A stretch of 64,000 nucleotides of DNA from GCA-002733465 sp039969155 (GTDB lineage Bacteria; Pseudomonadota; Gammaproteobacteria; Enterobacterales; Kangiellaceae): positions 1 through 64,000 of the forward strand of contig JBDVOJ010000108.1 in NCBI GenBank assembly GCA_039969155.1. Direction: 5' to 3'. Positions 17,271-26,828 of this stretch are shown piece after piece. Below the pieces are notes generated by a model that ran no database searches, had not been told where the DNA came from, and worked only from the letters and a program-made list of their open reading frames with translations. Position 1 is the first letter of the stretch. Every line of letters begins with the position of its first letter. The position numbers and the translations under genes were made by a program.

Positions 17271-19713
17271 ATTCAGCCTTAGTAAATGTGGCTGACGCAA
17301 AGTCTAAGATGGGGCGCTTAATAATTTCATCCGTTTGGTCTGAACGAAGTGGTTTGGCAAGGTAGAATCCTTGACCTAAATGGCAGCCCATTTCGACCAA
17401 AACTGACAGCTGCTTTTGAGATTCAACTCCTTCCGCTACGAGTTCAATATTTAGAGTTTCAGCGAGCGCAATAATAATACTAATGATAGGGTAGTTATTC
17501 CTTCCACTGCCAAGATTAGAAACAAATGTACGATCTATCTTGATCACATCAAAAGGCAGTTGATGAATATAACTTAAAGAAGAATAGCCAGTTCCAAAAT
17601 CATCGAGCGAAGTTTTTACACCAAGTTGTTGAAGTTGATAAAACATGTTTCGAGCTTTGGCGACATTTTTCATCAATATTCTTTCGGTTAGTTCAACTAC
17701 CAAAGTATTTTTAGGAATATTGTAATTGCGAATTATTTCAGATATTTCGTTGACCAACCTAGAGTCTATAAATCGTTGAGCCGAAATGTTAATACTGATG
17801 TAAAATTCTTCTTTGCTGATCAATCTCCAGCGAGTAATTTGCTCAGCGATACTTGCTAAAAGTTGGGTGTCAATCGCCTTCATCAGATCATTAGTTTCAG
17901 CGAGGTGTATAAAATGATCAGGCTCGATGATGCCTTTTTCTGGATGTACCCAGCGCATTAAAGCTTCAAAACCGACAACACGATGATTAACTAAATCCAC
18001 AATGGGTTGATAGTAAAAGGTTAACTGTTTTTTCTCTACTGCCTCGCGTAGTTCGAGAAGAAGCGTTCGTTCCTTCAAAACCGATTGATGAAGTTTTTCT
18101 TCGTAAAGTTGAATATTATTCTTGCCTTTGCTTTTGGCATGATACATTGCATGGTCAGCATTTTTTAATAGATCTTCAAAGTGCGAAACATTTTTATCGA
18201 GTAAGCAAATGCCTATACTAATCGAGCAATTGATCCGGTGGTTGCTGGTTACCACAGGCTTTTCCATGGCATCTAAAATTCGTCGAGATATTGATAACAC
18301 CATTGACTCATTTTCTAAATCTTCGAGTAATATGGCGTACTCGTCTCCGCCAAGTCGAGCTAAGGTATCAGAACTTCTTAGTTGTTCTTGCATTCGCTGG
18401 GCGGCTTCTCTTAGGATGTCGTCGCCAGCTTGATGACCAAAGTTATCATTGATGGATTTAAAATCGTCGAAGTCGATAAAGAGAACTGCCAAATCAATTT
18501 TTTTAGACCGCTTTGCTCTGAGGAATGCGTGTTCTAATCGATCTAGAAATAGCGAGCGATTGGTTAAGCCGGTGACTGAATCATGGAGCGCCTGAAAGTG
18601 CAGTTTTTGTTCTCTAATCTTTTTGTCAATAGAAGAGCTGATATGTTGTGCCAGAAAAGTTAGAAAGTGCTTATTATCTTTGTTGAAAATAATATCCGGG
18701 TCATAACTTTGCAGAGCTATGGCGCCTTGAGTATTTGAATCGATTATAAATGGTACGGCAAGCCAACTGTGGACGCTTGGACCTTTGGAATGGATACTTC
18801 CTTGTTTGCGTCTTTTTTCTAATTCAGTGAAGTTTGCTATTCTTGATTCTTGCTTGGTGATAACTTCCGCCACTAACGTTTCAGGCATTTTTGTGTGATC
18901 TATGTTAGCGTCAAATTCTCCTCCTTGCTGATTATCGAACAAATAAGGACAGGAGTATTCACCTTTTATCTTGTCATAAATAACGACAAAAAAGCTGTGG
19001 GTTGCAACCTGTTTTTCAATGATTTTGTGGAGTCCCAAGTAGAAATCTTCAATTGAGGTAGAGTTGTAACTGAGCTCGGAAATCAGTAATAAAGTATCCG
19101 AAAGGCTTTTCGCGTTATTAATAGTTTCGTTAGTTTCTTCAAGTTTCTCTATTGCTGAGTTATAGGAAATTTTTGAGGCAATGATACCTCCGAGGATCTC
19201 TAAGTAACGGCAATGAAACTCATTGAAAAAACCAGCCTCAGGATGCTCAGAGTCGATCACTCCAAGTACCTTGTTGTCATGGCATATAGGAACGGATAAT
19301 TCCGATAACCGAGACTGATCATCGACGATATAGTTGGGCTCAGTGCGAGTGTCGTTAATTAACATACTTTTTACTTGTTGCGCGGCTAATCCAACCACAC
19401 CTTCTCCGAACTTTAGCGAGATAGCATTAACCACTTGACGTTGATGCGGGTTCTTGGGGCCGTAAGCGGCAACTTGTACAAGGGAGTTGCTATCGGAATC
19501 GAGTAGGTAAACAACACAGTCTACAAAACCGAGCGACTTGATGGTGTGTTGCGCTAAATGCCAACAGGCATCTTCGATGGAATCAATATGATTTACGTGT
19601 TCAACAAAATCTATTAGCGCTTCCAGCGCCACTTTGCTTTGTTCTGAATCGATGTCATATTTATTCATAGAATTAAGGATAGTTAGGTCTTTTTTTTGTG
19701 TGCGGAAATCCAT
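17269..19713 (-). CDS. GAF-GAF-GGDEF-EAL cyclic-di-GMP signalling protein
   Basis: An 814-residue soluble protein: two GAF-type sensory domains (about residues 30-190 and 210-365), GGDEF (about 375-540) and EAL (about 555-805). The cyclase site is intact, RLGGDEYAILLEDL, with an RSSD inhibitory site five residues upstream. The phosphodiesterase residues are also intact: FEALMRW, NISAQRF, ELTERILM, DDFGTGYSSL, KIDRTFV and EGVE. It is therefore predicted to be bifunctional, with GAF ligands choosing the direction; ligands are unknown. No membrane segment is seen. The start is uncertain: an in-frame ATG at 19668 would remove 15 residues, and neither has a good SD. Confidence 0.95.
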   Translation of the reverse strand: MDFRTQKKDLTILNSMNKYDIDSEQSKVALEALIDFVEHVNHIDSIEDACWHLAQHTIKSLGFVDCVVYLLDSDSNSLVQVAAYGPKNPHQRQVVNAISLKFGEGVVGLAAQQVKSMLINDTRTEPNYIVDDQSRLSELSVPICHDNKVLGVIDSEHPEAGFFNEFHCRYLEILGGIIASKISYNSAIEKLEETNETINNAKSLSDTLLLISELSYNSTSIEDFYLGLHKIIEKQVATHSFFVVIYDKIKGEYSCPYLFDNQQGGEFDANIDHTKMPETLVAEVITKQESRIANFTELEKRRKQGSIHSKGPSVHSWLAVPFIIDSNTQGAIALQSYDPDIIFNKDNKHFLTFLAQHISSSIDKKIREQKLHFQALHDSVTGLTNRSLFLDRLEHAFLRAKRSKKIDLAVLFIDFDDFKSINDNFGHQAGDDILREAAQRMQEQLRSSDTLARLGGDEYAILLEDLENESMVLSISRRILDAMEKPVVTSNHRINCSISIGICLLDKNVSHFEDLLKNADHAMYHAKSKGKNNIQLYEEKLHQSVLKERTLLLELREAVEKKQLTFYYQPIVDLVNHRVVGFEALMRWVHPEKGIIEPDHFIHLAETNDLMKAIDTQLLASIAEQITRWRLISKEEFYISINISAQRFIDSRLVNEISEIIRNYNIPKNTLVVELTERILMKNVAKARNMFYQLQQLGVKTSLDDFGTGYSSLSYIHQLPFDVIKIDRTFVSNLGSGRNNYPIISIIIALAETLNIELVAEGVESQKQLSVLVEMGCHLGQGFYLAKPLRSDQTDEIIKRPILDFASATFTKAE

Positions 19714-19933
19714 TGAAGCCGCTTATTTTAGAGATTACTGTTGTTATCATTTGTTTTTCTAATAAATTCAGCTCGTTATCCGTCAACAAATAACGACCAG
19801 CTAAGTTTAAATATAGTCGTGATTTGTCCAATTAGTCGTATTTTTGTTGAATTAGGCAAGCTTGATGCAGGTATAATTTGAGCTTTCTAGGGTAGAATGC
19901 TGCTAATGAATTGTTTGTTATGAGAGTAACTGT

Positions 19934-20695
19934 TTGAAAATTAACGTTGAAACCGCTGAAAGTCATCTACTTTTAGTGCCACAAAGAACTATTGAGTCCA
20001 TTGGAGAAGTTAAAAACGAATGGTTCGAGTCCGACTATTGGGCTTCTCAGCAGCGTCTAGTTGGGCAGTCTAGTGGCAGAAATATCACTTGGTTTGTTAG
20101 ACCTGAGGAGTCAAGCCTAATTGCTGGGCCAAAAGTTCGCGATTGGGTTTTGAGACACTATTATCGCGGAGGAATGATTGCCAAAGTTTCTCGCGATAAG
20201 TTCTTTTATACCGGTATCTTTCGCACTCGACCATACCTAGAAATGCAACTGCTGTTAGAAATGCAAAGGTTAGGGTTGCCGGTTCCAATCTGTGTTGCAG
20301 CGCGAGTGAGCAAACGTGGCTTTAGCTACTCGGCGGATCTTCTGATGGAAAAATTAGAAGCCGAAGATTTGGTCAAATGCCTAAAAAGCAGTCAGCTTTC
20401 TAAAACTCAATGGCAAAGTATCGGAAAAGTAGTCGCGTTATTTCATCGGCATGGGGTATATCACGCCGATCTAAATGCTCACAATATCATGATAGATCAC
20501 CAACAGAAGATTTGGCTAATTGACTTTGATCGTTGTCAAATCAGAAAGCCTGATTCAAATTGGCAACAGCAAAATATCAGTCGATTAAAGCGTTCTTTGG
20601 TAAAAGAGAAGGGGTTGGATTCTTCATTGAGTTTTGAAGATCAGTGTTGGCATTGGTTAACCGATGGTTATCATCGACAGCTTGGAAATCGCTAG
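19934..20695 (+). CDS. kdkA: 3-deoxy-D-manno-octulosonic acid (Kdo) kinase
   Basis: A 253-residue member of the RIO/WaaP-like kinase group. WVLRHYYRGGMIAKVSRDKFFYTG near residue 55 and RTRPYLEMQLLLEMQRLGLPVP precede the catalytic loop GVYHADLNAHNIMI near 172 and the metal-binding IDFDRCQIR. KdkA phosphorylates the 4-OH of Kdo on lipid A at the inner membrane. It faces waaA tail to tail, the gene for the enzyme that makes its substrate, which supports the assignment. The start is a TTG at 19934. The stop codons of kdkA and waaA overlap by two bases at 20692-20695. Confidence 0.92.
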   Translation: MKINVETAESHLLLVPQRTIESIGEVKNEWFESDYWASQQRLVGQSSGRNITWFVRPEESSLIAGPKVRDWVLRHYYRGGMIAKVSRDKFFYTGIFRTRPYLEMQLLLEMQRLGLPVPICVAARVSKRGFSYSADLLMEKLEAEDLVKCLKSSQLSKTQWQSIGKVVALFHRHGVYHADLNAHNIMIDHQQKIWLIDFDRCQIRKPDSNWQQQNISRLKRSLVKEKGLDSSLSFEDQCWHWLTDGYHRQLGNR

Positions 20696-21975
20696 TTCTG
20701 AGATAGCAGCTCTGTGATGGATTGACTTATTTTTACCGCACTTCCGCGGTTTTTCTCGAACAACGATTTGGTACTTAGCTCATGTTGTTCTAGAAGTTGC
20801 TTATCATTCAGAGTGCTCCGGATAAACGTTTCTAGCTGTTGCCGGTTCTCTACTTTGGTTAGAGTGCCATTTGAAGACATGATCTGGCAAACGTCAGAAA
20901 AATTATATGAACTTGGACCCATGACCACGGGCAGACCACAAGCCGCGGGTTCCAACGGGTTGTGTCCCCCCCTAGCAATTAAACTGCCGCCAATAAATGC
21001 CAAGTCCGCACCGCCACACATTACCATCATTTCGCCCATGGTATCTCCGACAATAACACTGGTGTTTTTCAAAGGAGGATTGTTCGCACTCTTGCTAACA
21101 AATTCTAGTTGAAAGTCTGCACACATATGTTTTAACTTGTCGAAGGCTTCCGGATGCCGAGGGACCGCAATGAGTAACAACCCTGGACAGCTCTTTAGTA
21201 ATGAACGATGACATTCTAAAATACTTTCAAACTCGCCCGGGTGAATACTTGCAGCAATCCAGCTTGGGCGCCCTTTAATGAAAGCTTGCGAAAAGTGCTG
21301 TTGCGCTGCCAGAGTGGCTTGGCTTATCTGAATGTCGAACTTGGTACTGCCAACGACTTTAAGTTTGCTAGCATCAACTCCCAATTTAGCAAAATTGGCT
21401 TCATCCGAGGGGTACTGAGCAGCAACTAACGAAATGTTTGCAAACAGCTGTTTGGAAAATTCCGCTCGTTTTAGGTATTTATTGAGTGATTTGTCGGATA
21501 AACGAGCATTCGCTAAAATCACAGGGATGTTGTGGCGTTTCATCTGGCGAGTGAGATTGGGCCAAATTTCAGTCTCCATCAAGATACTCGCGTTGGGTCT
21601 AACTCGACTTATAAATCGATTGACTGAGCCAAACCAATCAATTGGCAGATAGCTCAGATAGGTTTTCTCTAAAGCGTAGTTTTCAATAATTTTAATGACT
21701 TCTAAACGACCGGTAGGGCTAGTCGTGGTAATCCAAAGCACTTGGTCAGGAAAGTCTGTTTTTAACTGCAAAATTAATGGAATTGCGGCAATGCTTTCTC
21801 CTACAGAGGCACAATGTAGATGCAAAATCGGGTCTGTTTCAGACTGATGAACCAACCCCAAGCGTTCAGAAAAACCAGCCCAATAGCGTTTGTCTTTAAA
21901 TCCCCGGTATAAGAAATAACCCCAGATAATGGGCGATAGCACATAGAGAAAAAAATTGTATATCGGGTAAGTCAT
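20692..21975 (-). CDS. waaA: 3-deoxy-D-manno-octulosonic acid transferase (Kdo transferase)
   Basis: A 427-residue GT30 glycosyltransferase adding Kdo to lipid IVA from CMP-Kdo. One N-terminal membrane anchor (YNFFLYVLSPIIWGYFLYRG) precedes HCASVGESIAAIPLI, whose Glu is the expected catalytic base near residue 60. ILMETEIWPNL and the C-terminal GGSLIARGGHNPLEPAACGLPVVMGP complete the donor site. Presence of a Kdo kinase beside it suggests a mono-functional, Haemophilus/Vibrio-type WaaA, but this is inference. Confidence 0.96.
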   Translation of the reverse strand: MTYPIYNFFLYVLSPIIWGYFLYRGFKDKRYWAGFSERLGLVHQSETDPILHLHCASVGESIAAIPLILQLKTDFPDQVLWITTTSPTGRLEVIKIIENYALEKTYLSYLPIDWFGSVNRFISRVRPNASILMETEIWPNLTRQMKRHNIPVILANARLSDKSLNKYLKRAEFSKQLFANISLVAAQYPSDEANFAKLGVDASKLKVVGSTKFDIQISQATLAAQQHFSQAFIKGRPSWIAASIHPGEFESILECHRSLLKSCPGLLLIAVPRHPEAFDKLKHMCADFQLEFVSKSANNPPLKNTSVIVGDTMGEMMVMCGGADLAFIGGSLIARGGHNPLEPAACGLPVVMGPSSYNFSDVCQIMSSNGTLTKVENRQQLETFIRSTLNDKQLLEQHELSTKSLFEKNRGSAVKISQSITELLSQN

Positions 21976-22068
21976 TGATTTTCTGAGAATTTACCGAGGT
22001 TATTATTATTCCAATGAGAAAGCTATAGTGAGGCTGCTGAGTGCTCTGGTGCTAAAAGACTTTCTGAA

Positions 22069-22365
22069 CTATTTTGGGATCTCAATTTTGGCTTCTTTGC
22101 TTCGTTTAAAGATCACTAACTTGCTGCCAATGGTCTGAACTTTTGCTGATTGTGTTTTATTGATTATTTTGTCAATCATCTTTTGGCGTTCATCGCGTTC
22201 TTCACTACGGACGTTGATTTTTATTAACTCATGCGCGTCTAGCGCAATTTTGATTTCTTCCATAACGGCGTCGGTTAATCCTTTGTCGCCAATCATTACC
22301 ACCGGTTTTAGGGCGTGTGCCAAGCCTTTTAGGTGTTTAATTTGAGAATTACTGAGTTTTGCCAT
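22069..22365 (-). CDS. yhbY: YhbY/CRM-domain RNA-binding protein
   Basis: A 98-residue single CRM domain. LKGLAHALKPVVMIGDKGLTDAVMEEIKIALDAHELIKI contains the GxxG-like loop, followed by KTQSAKVQTIGSKLVIFKRS. E. coli YhbY associates with pre-50S ribosomal subunits. It is divergent from rlmE, which is the usual yhbY/rlmE-ftsH arrangement. Confidence 0.95.
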   Translation of the reverse strand: MAKLSNSQIKHLKGLAHALKPVVMIGDKGLTDAVMEEIKIALDAHELIKINVRSEERDERQKMIDKIINKTQSAKVQTIGSKLVIFKRSKEAKIEIPK

Positions 22366-22530
22366 GATTTATTGATTTCTAAGTTAGGTAATGGCGCAAT
22401 TTTAGCATTGTTTGCCTGATTCTAAGATAGTAATTGTTGTATTATGCACAAATATTCGCTGGAACAGCTATTGTCTGTGTGTGTTATACCTGTTTTCTGC
22501 AAATGAAGATAAATAATCTAGGTTTTACCC

Positions 22531-23151
22531 ATGGCAAAAAGTAAGAGTAGTAAAGGCTGGCTCAAAGAGCATTTTGATGATCAATATGTGAAGATGTCGC
22601 AAGAGGACGGAGTGCGTTCTCGAGCTGTCTATAAGCTACAGGAAATGGACGAAAAAGATAAATTGATTCGACCCGGTCTCAATGTCGTTGATTTAGGCGC
22701 CGCGCCTGGTGGCTGGTCAGAATATGTAGCCAAAAAACTGAATGATAAAGGGGCTATCGTTGCGACAGATATCTTACCGATGGACCATTTAGCCGGAGTG
22801 ACCTTTATTCAAGGCGATTTTCGCGAAGAAACAGTTCTCAATGAGATATTGGCACAGTTAGAAAATAACCAAGTTGACCTTGTTTTATCAGATATGGCCC
22901 CCAATATAACCGGAGTAGACTCAATTGATCAGCCTTCATCCATCTATTTGGTGGAATTAGCTCTCGATTTTGCCCAACAAACACTGACTAAGAATGGCCG
23001 ATTCTTGGTAAAGGTTTTTCAGGGAAGCGGCTTTGACGAATACCTCAAATCGGTTAAACAAAGCTTTAATCAAGTCAAAATCCGCAAGCCTAAGGCCTCG
23101 AGGGCTCGCTCTCGTGAAGTGTATATTTTTGCGCAAGGACTGAAAAATTAG
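22531..23151 (+). CDS. rlmE: 23S rRNA (uridine2552-2'-O)-methyltransferase
   Basis: A 206-residue FtsJ/RrmJ methyltransferase that modifies U2552 of 23S rRNA late in 50S assembly. The SAM-binding motif is VVDLGAAPGGWSEYVAKKL near residue 52. The catalytic K-D-K-E set is visible: Lys in RSRAVYKLQEM, Asp in LVLSDMAPNITG, Lys in GRFLVKVFQGSG and Glu in SREVYIF. The length matches E. coli RlmE. ftsH follows after 188 bp. Confidence 0.97.
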   Translation: MAKSKSSKGWLKEHFDDQYVKMSQEDGVRSRAVYKLQEMDEKDKLIRPGLNVVDLGAAPGGWSEYVAKKLNDKGAIVATDILPMDHLAGVTFIQGDFREETVLNEILAQLENNQVDLVLSDMAPNITGVDSIDQPSSIYLVELALDFAQQTLTKNGRFLVKVFQGSGFDEYLKSVKQSFNQVKIRKPKASRARSREVYIFAQGLKN

Positions 23152-23339
23152 CAAATAAGGTGATTGATTAAAACGATAGTAATAATCAATTGAACTATGA
23201 TTGAAATATGGCGATACACTTATTAAGCGCTATTATGATCAAAACGGCAGAAAAAAACGTATAACTGATATACGATTTAGAATAGACGAATAGATTTTAA
23301 TCTGAACGACCAGATATTAGGAATAACGAGGATAACCCT

Positions 23340-25259
23340 TTGAACGATACAACCAAACATCTCTTTTTATGGTTAGTGATTGGCCTTGTGCTAGTTGTGA
23401 CCTTTAATCAATTTGAGACAGCCCAACAAAAAGCTGGGGAGATAGAATACTCAGAGCTGATTGAAGACATCGAGCGCGGCAAAGTGAAAAGCGTTACCGT
23501 TGCTGGTTTAGATGCCGAAGTGATCATGAATAACAATGATAAAGTCACCACTAAGATACCTTATGGCTCAAGTGAAGAGCTTTCAAAAATAGCTCGTGAT
23601 AATAAAATCACTTATTCAGGCGCTGATCCAGAAGGGAATAGCGGGATATTCACCTTTTTCATGTCATTTGGCCCTATCTTGTTGCTAATCGCTGTTTGGA
23701 TTTATTTTATGCGCCAAATGCAAGGTGGCGGAAAAGGCGGCGCAATGAGTTTTGGAAAAAGCAAAGCTAGGTTGTTAAGTGAAGATCAAATAAAAACGAC
23801 CTTTGCTGATGTCGCAGGGTGCGAGGAAGCCAAAGAAGAAGTTTCAGAGTTAGTTGAGTTTTTAAAAGAACCTGCCAAGTTTCAAAAGTTAGGTGGCCAA
23901 ATTCCGCGCGGTATACTGATGGTAGGTCCTCCAGGTACCGGTAAGACTCTACTTGCCAAAGCAATTTCTGGTGAAGCCAAAGTACCATTTTTCACTATCT
24001 CAGGTTCTGACTTTGTTGAAATGTTTGTTGGAGTCGGTGCTTCGCGTGTTAGAGATATGTTTGCAGAAGCGAAAAAACAATCTCCTTGCATCATCTTCAT
24101 TGACGAAATTGATGCTGTCGGTCGTCATCGTGGTGCTGGATTAGGCGGCGGGCATGATGAACGTGAGCAAACGCTCAATCAACTATTAGTTGAAATGGAT
24201 GGTTTTGACGGAGACGAAGGTGTCATTATTATTGCCGCAACAAACCGACCTGATGTATTAGATCCTGCGTTATTAAGACCTGGTCGTTTTGACCGTCAGG
24301 TTACCGTTGGATTGCCTGATATTAAAGGTCGCGAACAAATTCTTAAGGTGCATATGCGCAAAGTCCCTTTAGGCGATGACGTTAAACCCGGCCTGATTGC
24401 TCGCGGTACACCAGGAATGTCTGGTGCGGATTTGGCTAATCTGGTGAATGAGGCTGCGCTGTTTGCAGCTAAAGCAAGTGCTAGAACGGTTAATCATGAA
24501 TTCTTCGAAAAAGCCAAAGATAAAATCTTGATGGGGGCCGAAAGACGCTCAATGGTAATGGATGAAGAAGAAAAGCTTAATACAGCATGGCATGAAGCGG
24601 GTCATGCGTTAGTAGGGCGATTGACGCCAAGTTCAGACCCAGTTTACAAGGTAACGATCATACCACGTGGTAGAGCACTAGGTGTCACCATGCAGTTGCC
24701 TGACAAAGATCGTCATAGCCACACTAAAGAGTTTTTAGAAAGCAAACTTTCGATTTTATATGGTGGCCGGATTGCAGAAGAAATGCTTAATGGACCTGAT
24801 TTAGTCACTACTGGGGCATCGAATGACATTAAAGTCGCTACCTCTATCGCTCGAAATATGGTGACTCATTGGGGATTTTCCGAAAAGCTTGGCCCGCTGA
24901 TGTATGGTGAAGATGAAGGGGAAGTGTTCTTGGGACACTCTGTGACTCAAACCAAACATGTTTCAGATGACACAGCCAAAATCATCGATGATGAGATTAA
25001 AGAATTAATATCTAGAAACTATGATCGTGCAGAAAAATTGCTACATGAAAATAAAGATAAGCTTGAAGCAATGGCAATGGCACTTATGAAGTATGAAACG
25101 ATTGATTCTGAACAGATTGATGACATCATGAATGACCAAGAGCCGAGACCGCCGAAAGGTTGGGATGACAGTGATAGTTCTGAGCCGCCTAAGGCAGAAA
25201 AGAAAAAATCTGATGTCTCTGGCGAATCTCAAATTGGCGGACCAGCGGAGCAGCCTTAA
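23340..25259 (+). CDS. ftsH: ATP-dependent zinc metalloprotease FtsH
   Basis: A 639-residue membrane AAA+ protease. Two membrane segments (residues about 5-23 and 100-122) flank a periplasmic domain. Walker A is GPPGTGKTLLAKA near 195, Walker B IIFIDEIDAVGR, the second region of homology ATNRPDVLDPALLRPGRFDR, and the zinc site HEAGHALVG near 420. The C-terminus is charged and Pro-rich. It degrades membrane proteins and short-lived regulators such as LpxC, which would link it to LPS synthesis. The start is the TTG at 23340, with GAGGA 6 nt upstream. The next gene is pdxH, not the folP-glmM pair often found here. Confidence 0.98.
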   Translation: MNDTTKHLFLWLVIGLVLVVTFNQFETAQQKAGEIEYSELIEDIERGKVKSVTVAGLDAEVIMNNNDKVTTKIPYGSSEELSKIARDNKITYSGADPEGNSGIFTFFMSFGPILLLIAVWIYFMRQMQGGGKGGAMSFGKSKARLLSEDQIKTTFADVAGCEEAKEEVSELVEFLKEPAKFQKLGGQIPRGILMVGPPGTGKTLLAKAISGEAKVPFFTISGSDFVEMFVGVGASRVRDMFAEAKKQSPCIIFIDEIDAVGRHRGAGLGGGHDEREQTLNQLLVEMDGFDGDEGVIIIAATNRPDVLDPALLRPGRFDRQVTVGLPDIKGREQILKVHMRKVPLGDDVKPGLIARGTPGMSGADLANLVNEAALFAAKASARTVNHEFFEKAKDKILMGAERRSMVMDEEEKLNTAWHEAGHALVGRLTPSSDPVYKVTIIPRGRALGVTMQLPDKDRHSHTKEFLESKLSILYGGRIAEEMLNGPDLVTTGASNDIKVATSIARNMVTHWGFSEKLGPLMYGEDEGEVFLGHSVTQTKHVSDDTAKIIDDEIKELISRNYDRAEKLLHENKDKLEAMAMALMKYETIDSEQIDDIMNDQEPRPPKGWDDSDSSEPPKAEKKKSDVSGESQIGGPAEQP

Positions 25260-25292
25260 GCTAAGCAGTCTGTTTTTATCTGAGTAAACTAC

Positions 25293-25337
25293 AGACCTCA
25301 ATACGGCGCATTTGCGATTCGTCTTGAGGTCTTTTTT
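25293..25337 (+). terminator. Rho-independent terminator after ftsH
   Basis: A 9-bp stem AGACCTCAA (25293-25301) / TTGAGGTCT (25324-25332) closes a 22-nt loop and is followed by a T-run. It ends the rlmE-ftsH unit 18 bp before pdxH starts. Confidence 0.85.
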
Positions 25338-25354
25338 ATTAACGGCACCTTATA

Positions 25355-25993
25355 ATGAACTTAGAACATGTCAGAAGAGAGTATTTGCGGGGAGGATTGA
25401 ATCGGCATCAGCTAAATTCTGATCCCATTATTCAACTGCAAGCTTGGCTCAAACAAGCAACCGATGTCGAATTGGTTGACGCCACCGCGATGACTTTAGC
25501 AACTGTGGATGAACAAGGGCAGCCGAGTCAAAGGGTGGTATTGCTAAAGCGACTCGACCAACAAGGCTTAGTTTTTTATACCAACTTAAAAAGCCGAAAG
25601 GCAAAGGATATAGAAAATAATAATAAAGTTAGTGCTAACTTCGGATGGCTGCAAATAGAGCGACAGGTAAAAATACAGGGAGTTGCCAGTCGTCTATCAG
25701 TGGCAGAAAGTCTTGCCTATTTCTCTTCCAGACCAAAAGATAGCCAAATGGCTGCCTGGGCATCAAATCAAAGTCATCCTATAAAATCTCGTCAAGTCTT
25801 GAATCAGGCGTTTGCTCAAATAAAAGCGAAATTTAAGGATGGCAAAATTCCATTACCTGATTTCTGGGGGGGCTATATTATTAGACCAACTCGTTTTGAG
25901 TTTTGGCAAGGAGGTGGCGCCAGGCTCCATGATAGCTTCAGTTATACCCGTGATAACCAAGATAATTGGGAAGTTCAACGCTTAGCGCCCTAA
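25355..25993 (+). CDS. pdxH: Pyridoxamine 5'-phosphate oxidase
   Basis: A 212-residue FMN flavoenzyme that oxidises PNP/PMP to PLP. It has the N-terminal family pattern RREYLRGGLNRHQLNSDPIIQLQAWL, the FMN-binding QRVVLLKRLDQQGLVFYTN, KARQ-like QIERQVKIQG, and the C-terminal PLPDFWGGYIIRPTRFEFWQGGGARLHD with RLAP at the end. Complete and canonical. It stands as a single gene after the ftsH terminator. Confidence 0.97.
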   Translation: MNLEHVRREYLRGGLNRHQLNSDPIIQLQAWLKQATDVELVDATAMTLATVDEQGQPSQRVVLLKRLDQQGLVFYTNLKSRKAKDIENNNKVSANFGWLQIERQVKIQGVASRLSVAESLAYFSSRPKDSQMAAWASNQSHPIKSRQVLNQAFAQIKAKFKDGKIPLPDFWGGYIIRPTRFEFWQGGGARLHDSFSYTRDNQDNWEVQRLAP

Positions 25994-26109
25994 GCCATTC
26001 TCAAGCTAGCTCTTTACCAAACGGAGTGCCAATCAGTTAGTTTTTACTGGACTAATCCCTGCCTAACATTTAGGATCCCTGCATAATTTTATGACGGGAT
26101 AATGACAAT

Positions 26110-26781
26110 ATGAATCCAATTCTTGACCTTTTCGCTGAATCTCCAATGAAGCCAATGCAAACCCACATGCAAAAAGTGGAAGAGTGCGTTGATATTCTGC
26201 CGGCATTCCTTGATGCGGTATTCGCCCAAGACTGGGACGAGATGATGGTGATGCAAAAACGCACCAGAGCCCTCGAAAACGAAGCCGACGAACTTAAAAA
26301 GGCGCTAAGGCTAAACCTTCCGAAAGGTTTATTTATGCCCGTTTCGAGAATTGACTTATTAAACCTTCTTTCTTCGCAAGACAAAATCGCCAACAAAGCT
26401 AAAGACATTGCTGGGTTAATCACCGGTCGAAGAATGGAATTTCCAGAATCTACACAAGCAGATCTAAAAGCTTATTTGACCAGAAGCATTGATGCAGCCA
26501 AGCAAGCAGGAAAAGCGATCCGTCAATTAGATGAGTTGCTCGAGTCAGGCTTTAAAGGAAAAGAAGTGACCATTGCGGAAGAAATGATCACAGAGCTTGA
26601 TAAAATTGAAAATGACGTTGATGTATTGCAGATAAAAATGCGTCGCCAGCTATTTGAAATCGAAGACACTTTACCTGCGGTTGATGTGATCTTTTTCTAT
26701 AAAGTAATTGAGTGGGTCGGAGATTTGGCTGACCTTTCACAGCAAGTCGGTTCAAGATTAGAGTTATTGTTAGCTCGCTAA
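26110..26781 (+). CDS. TIGR00153/DUF47 family PhoU-like protein
   Basis: A 223-residue, entirely helical cytoplasmic protein of the YkaA/DUF47 group, structurally related to PhoU. Helix repeats run through MQKVEECVDILPAFLDAVF, LFMPVSRIDLLNLLSSQDK and the C-terminal DTLPAVDVIFFYKVIEWVGDLADLSQQVGSRLE. Such genes nearly always precede a pit phosphate transporter, as here (47-bp gap), and are thought to modulate it. No catalytic residues are known. Confidence 0.93.
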   Translation: MNPILDLFAESPMKPMQTHMQKVEECVDILPAFLDAVFAQDWDEMMVMQKRTRALENEADELKKALRLNLPKGLFMPVSRIDLLNLLSSQDKIANKAKDIAGLITGRRMEFPESTQADLKAYLTRSIDAAKQAGKAIRQLDELLESGFKGKEVTIAEEMITELDKIENDVDVLQIKMRRQLFEIEDTLPAVDVIFFYKVIEWVGDLADLSQQVGSRLELLLAR

Positions 26782-26828
26782 TTGCTAACGCTAAACAACA
26801 ATAAAACAAACGATTAGAGAGTATTACA

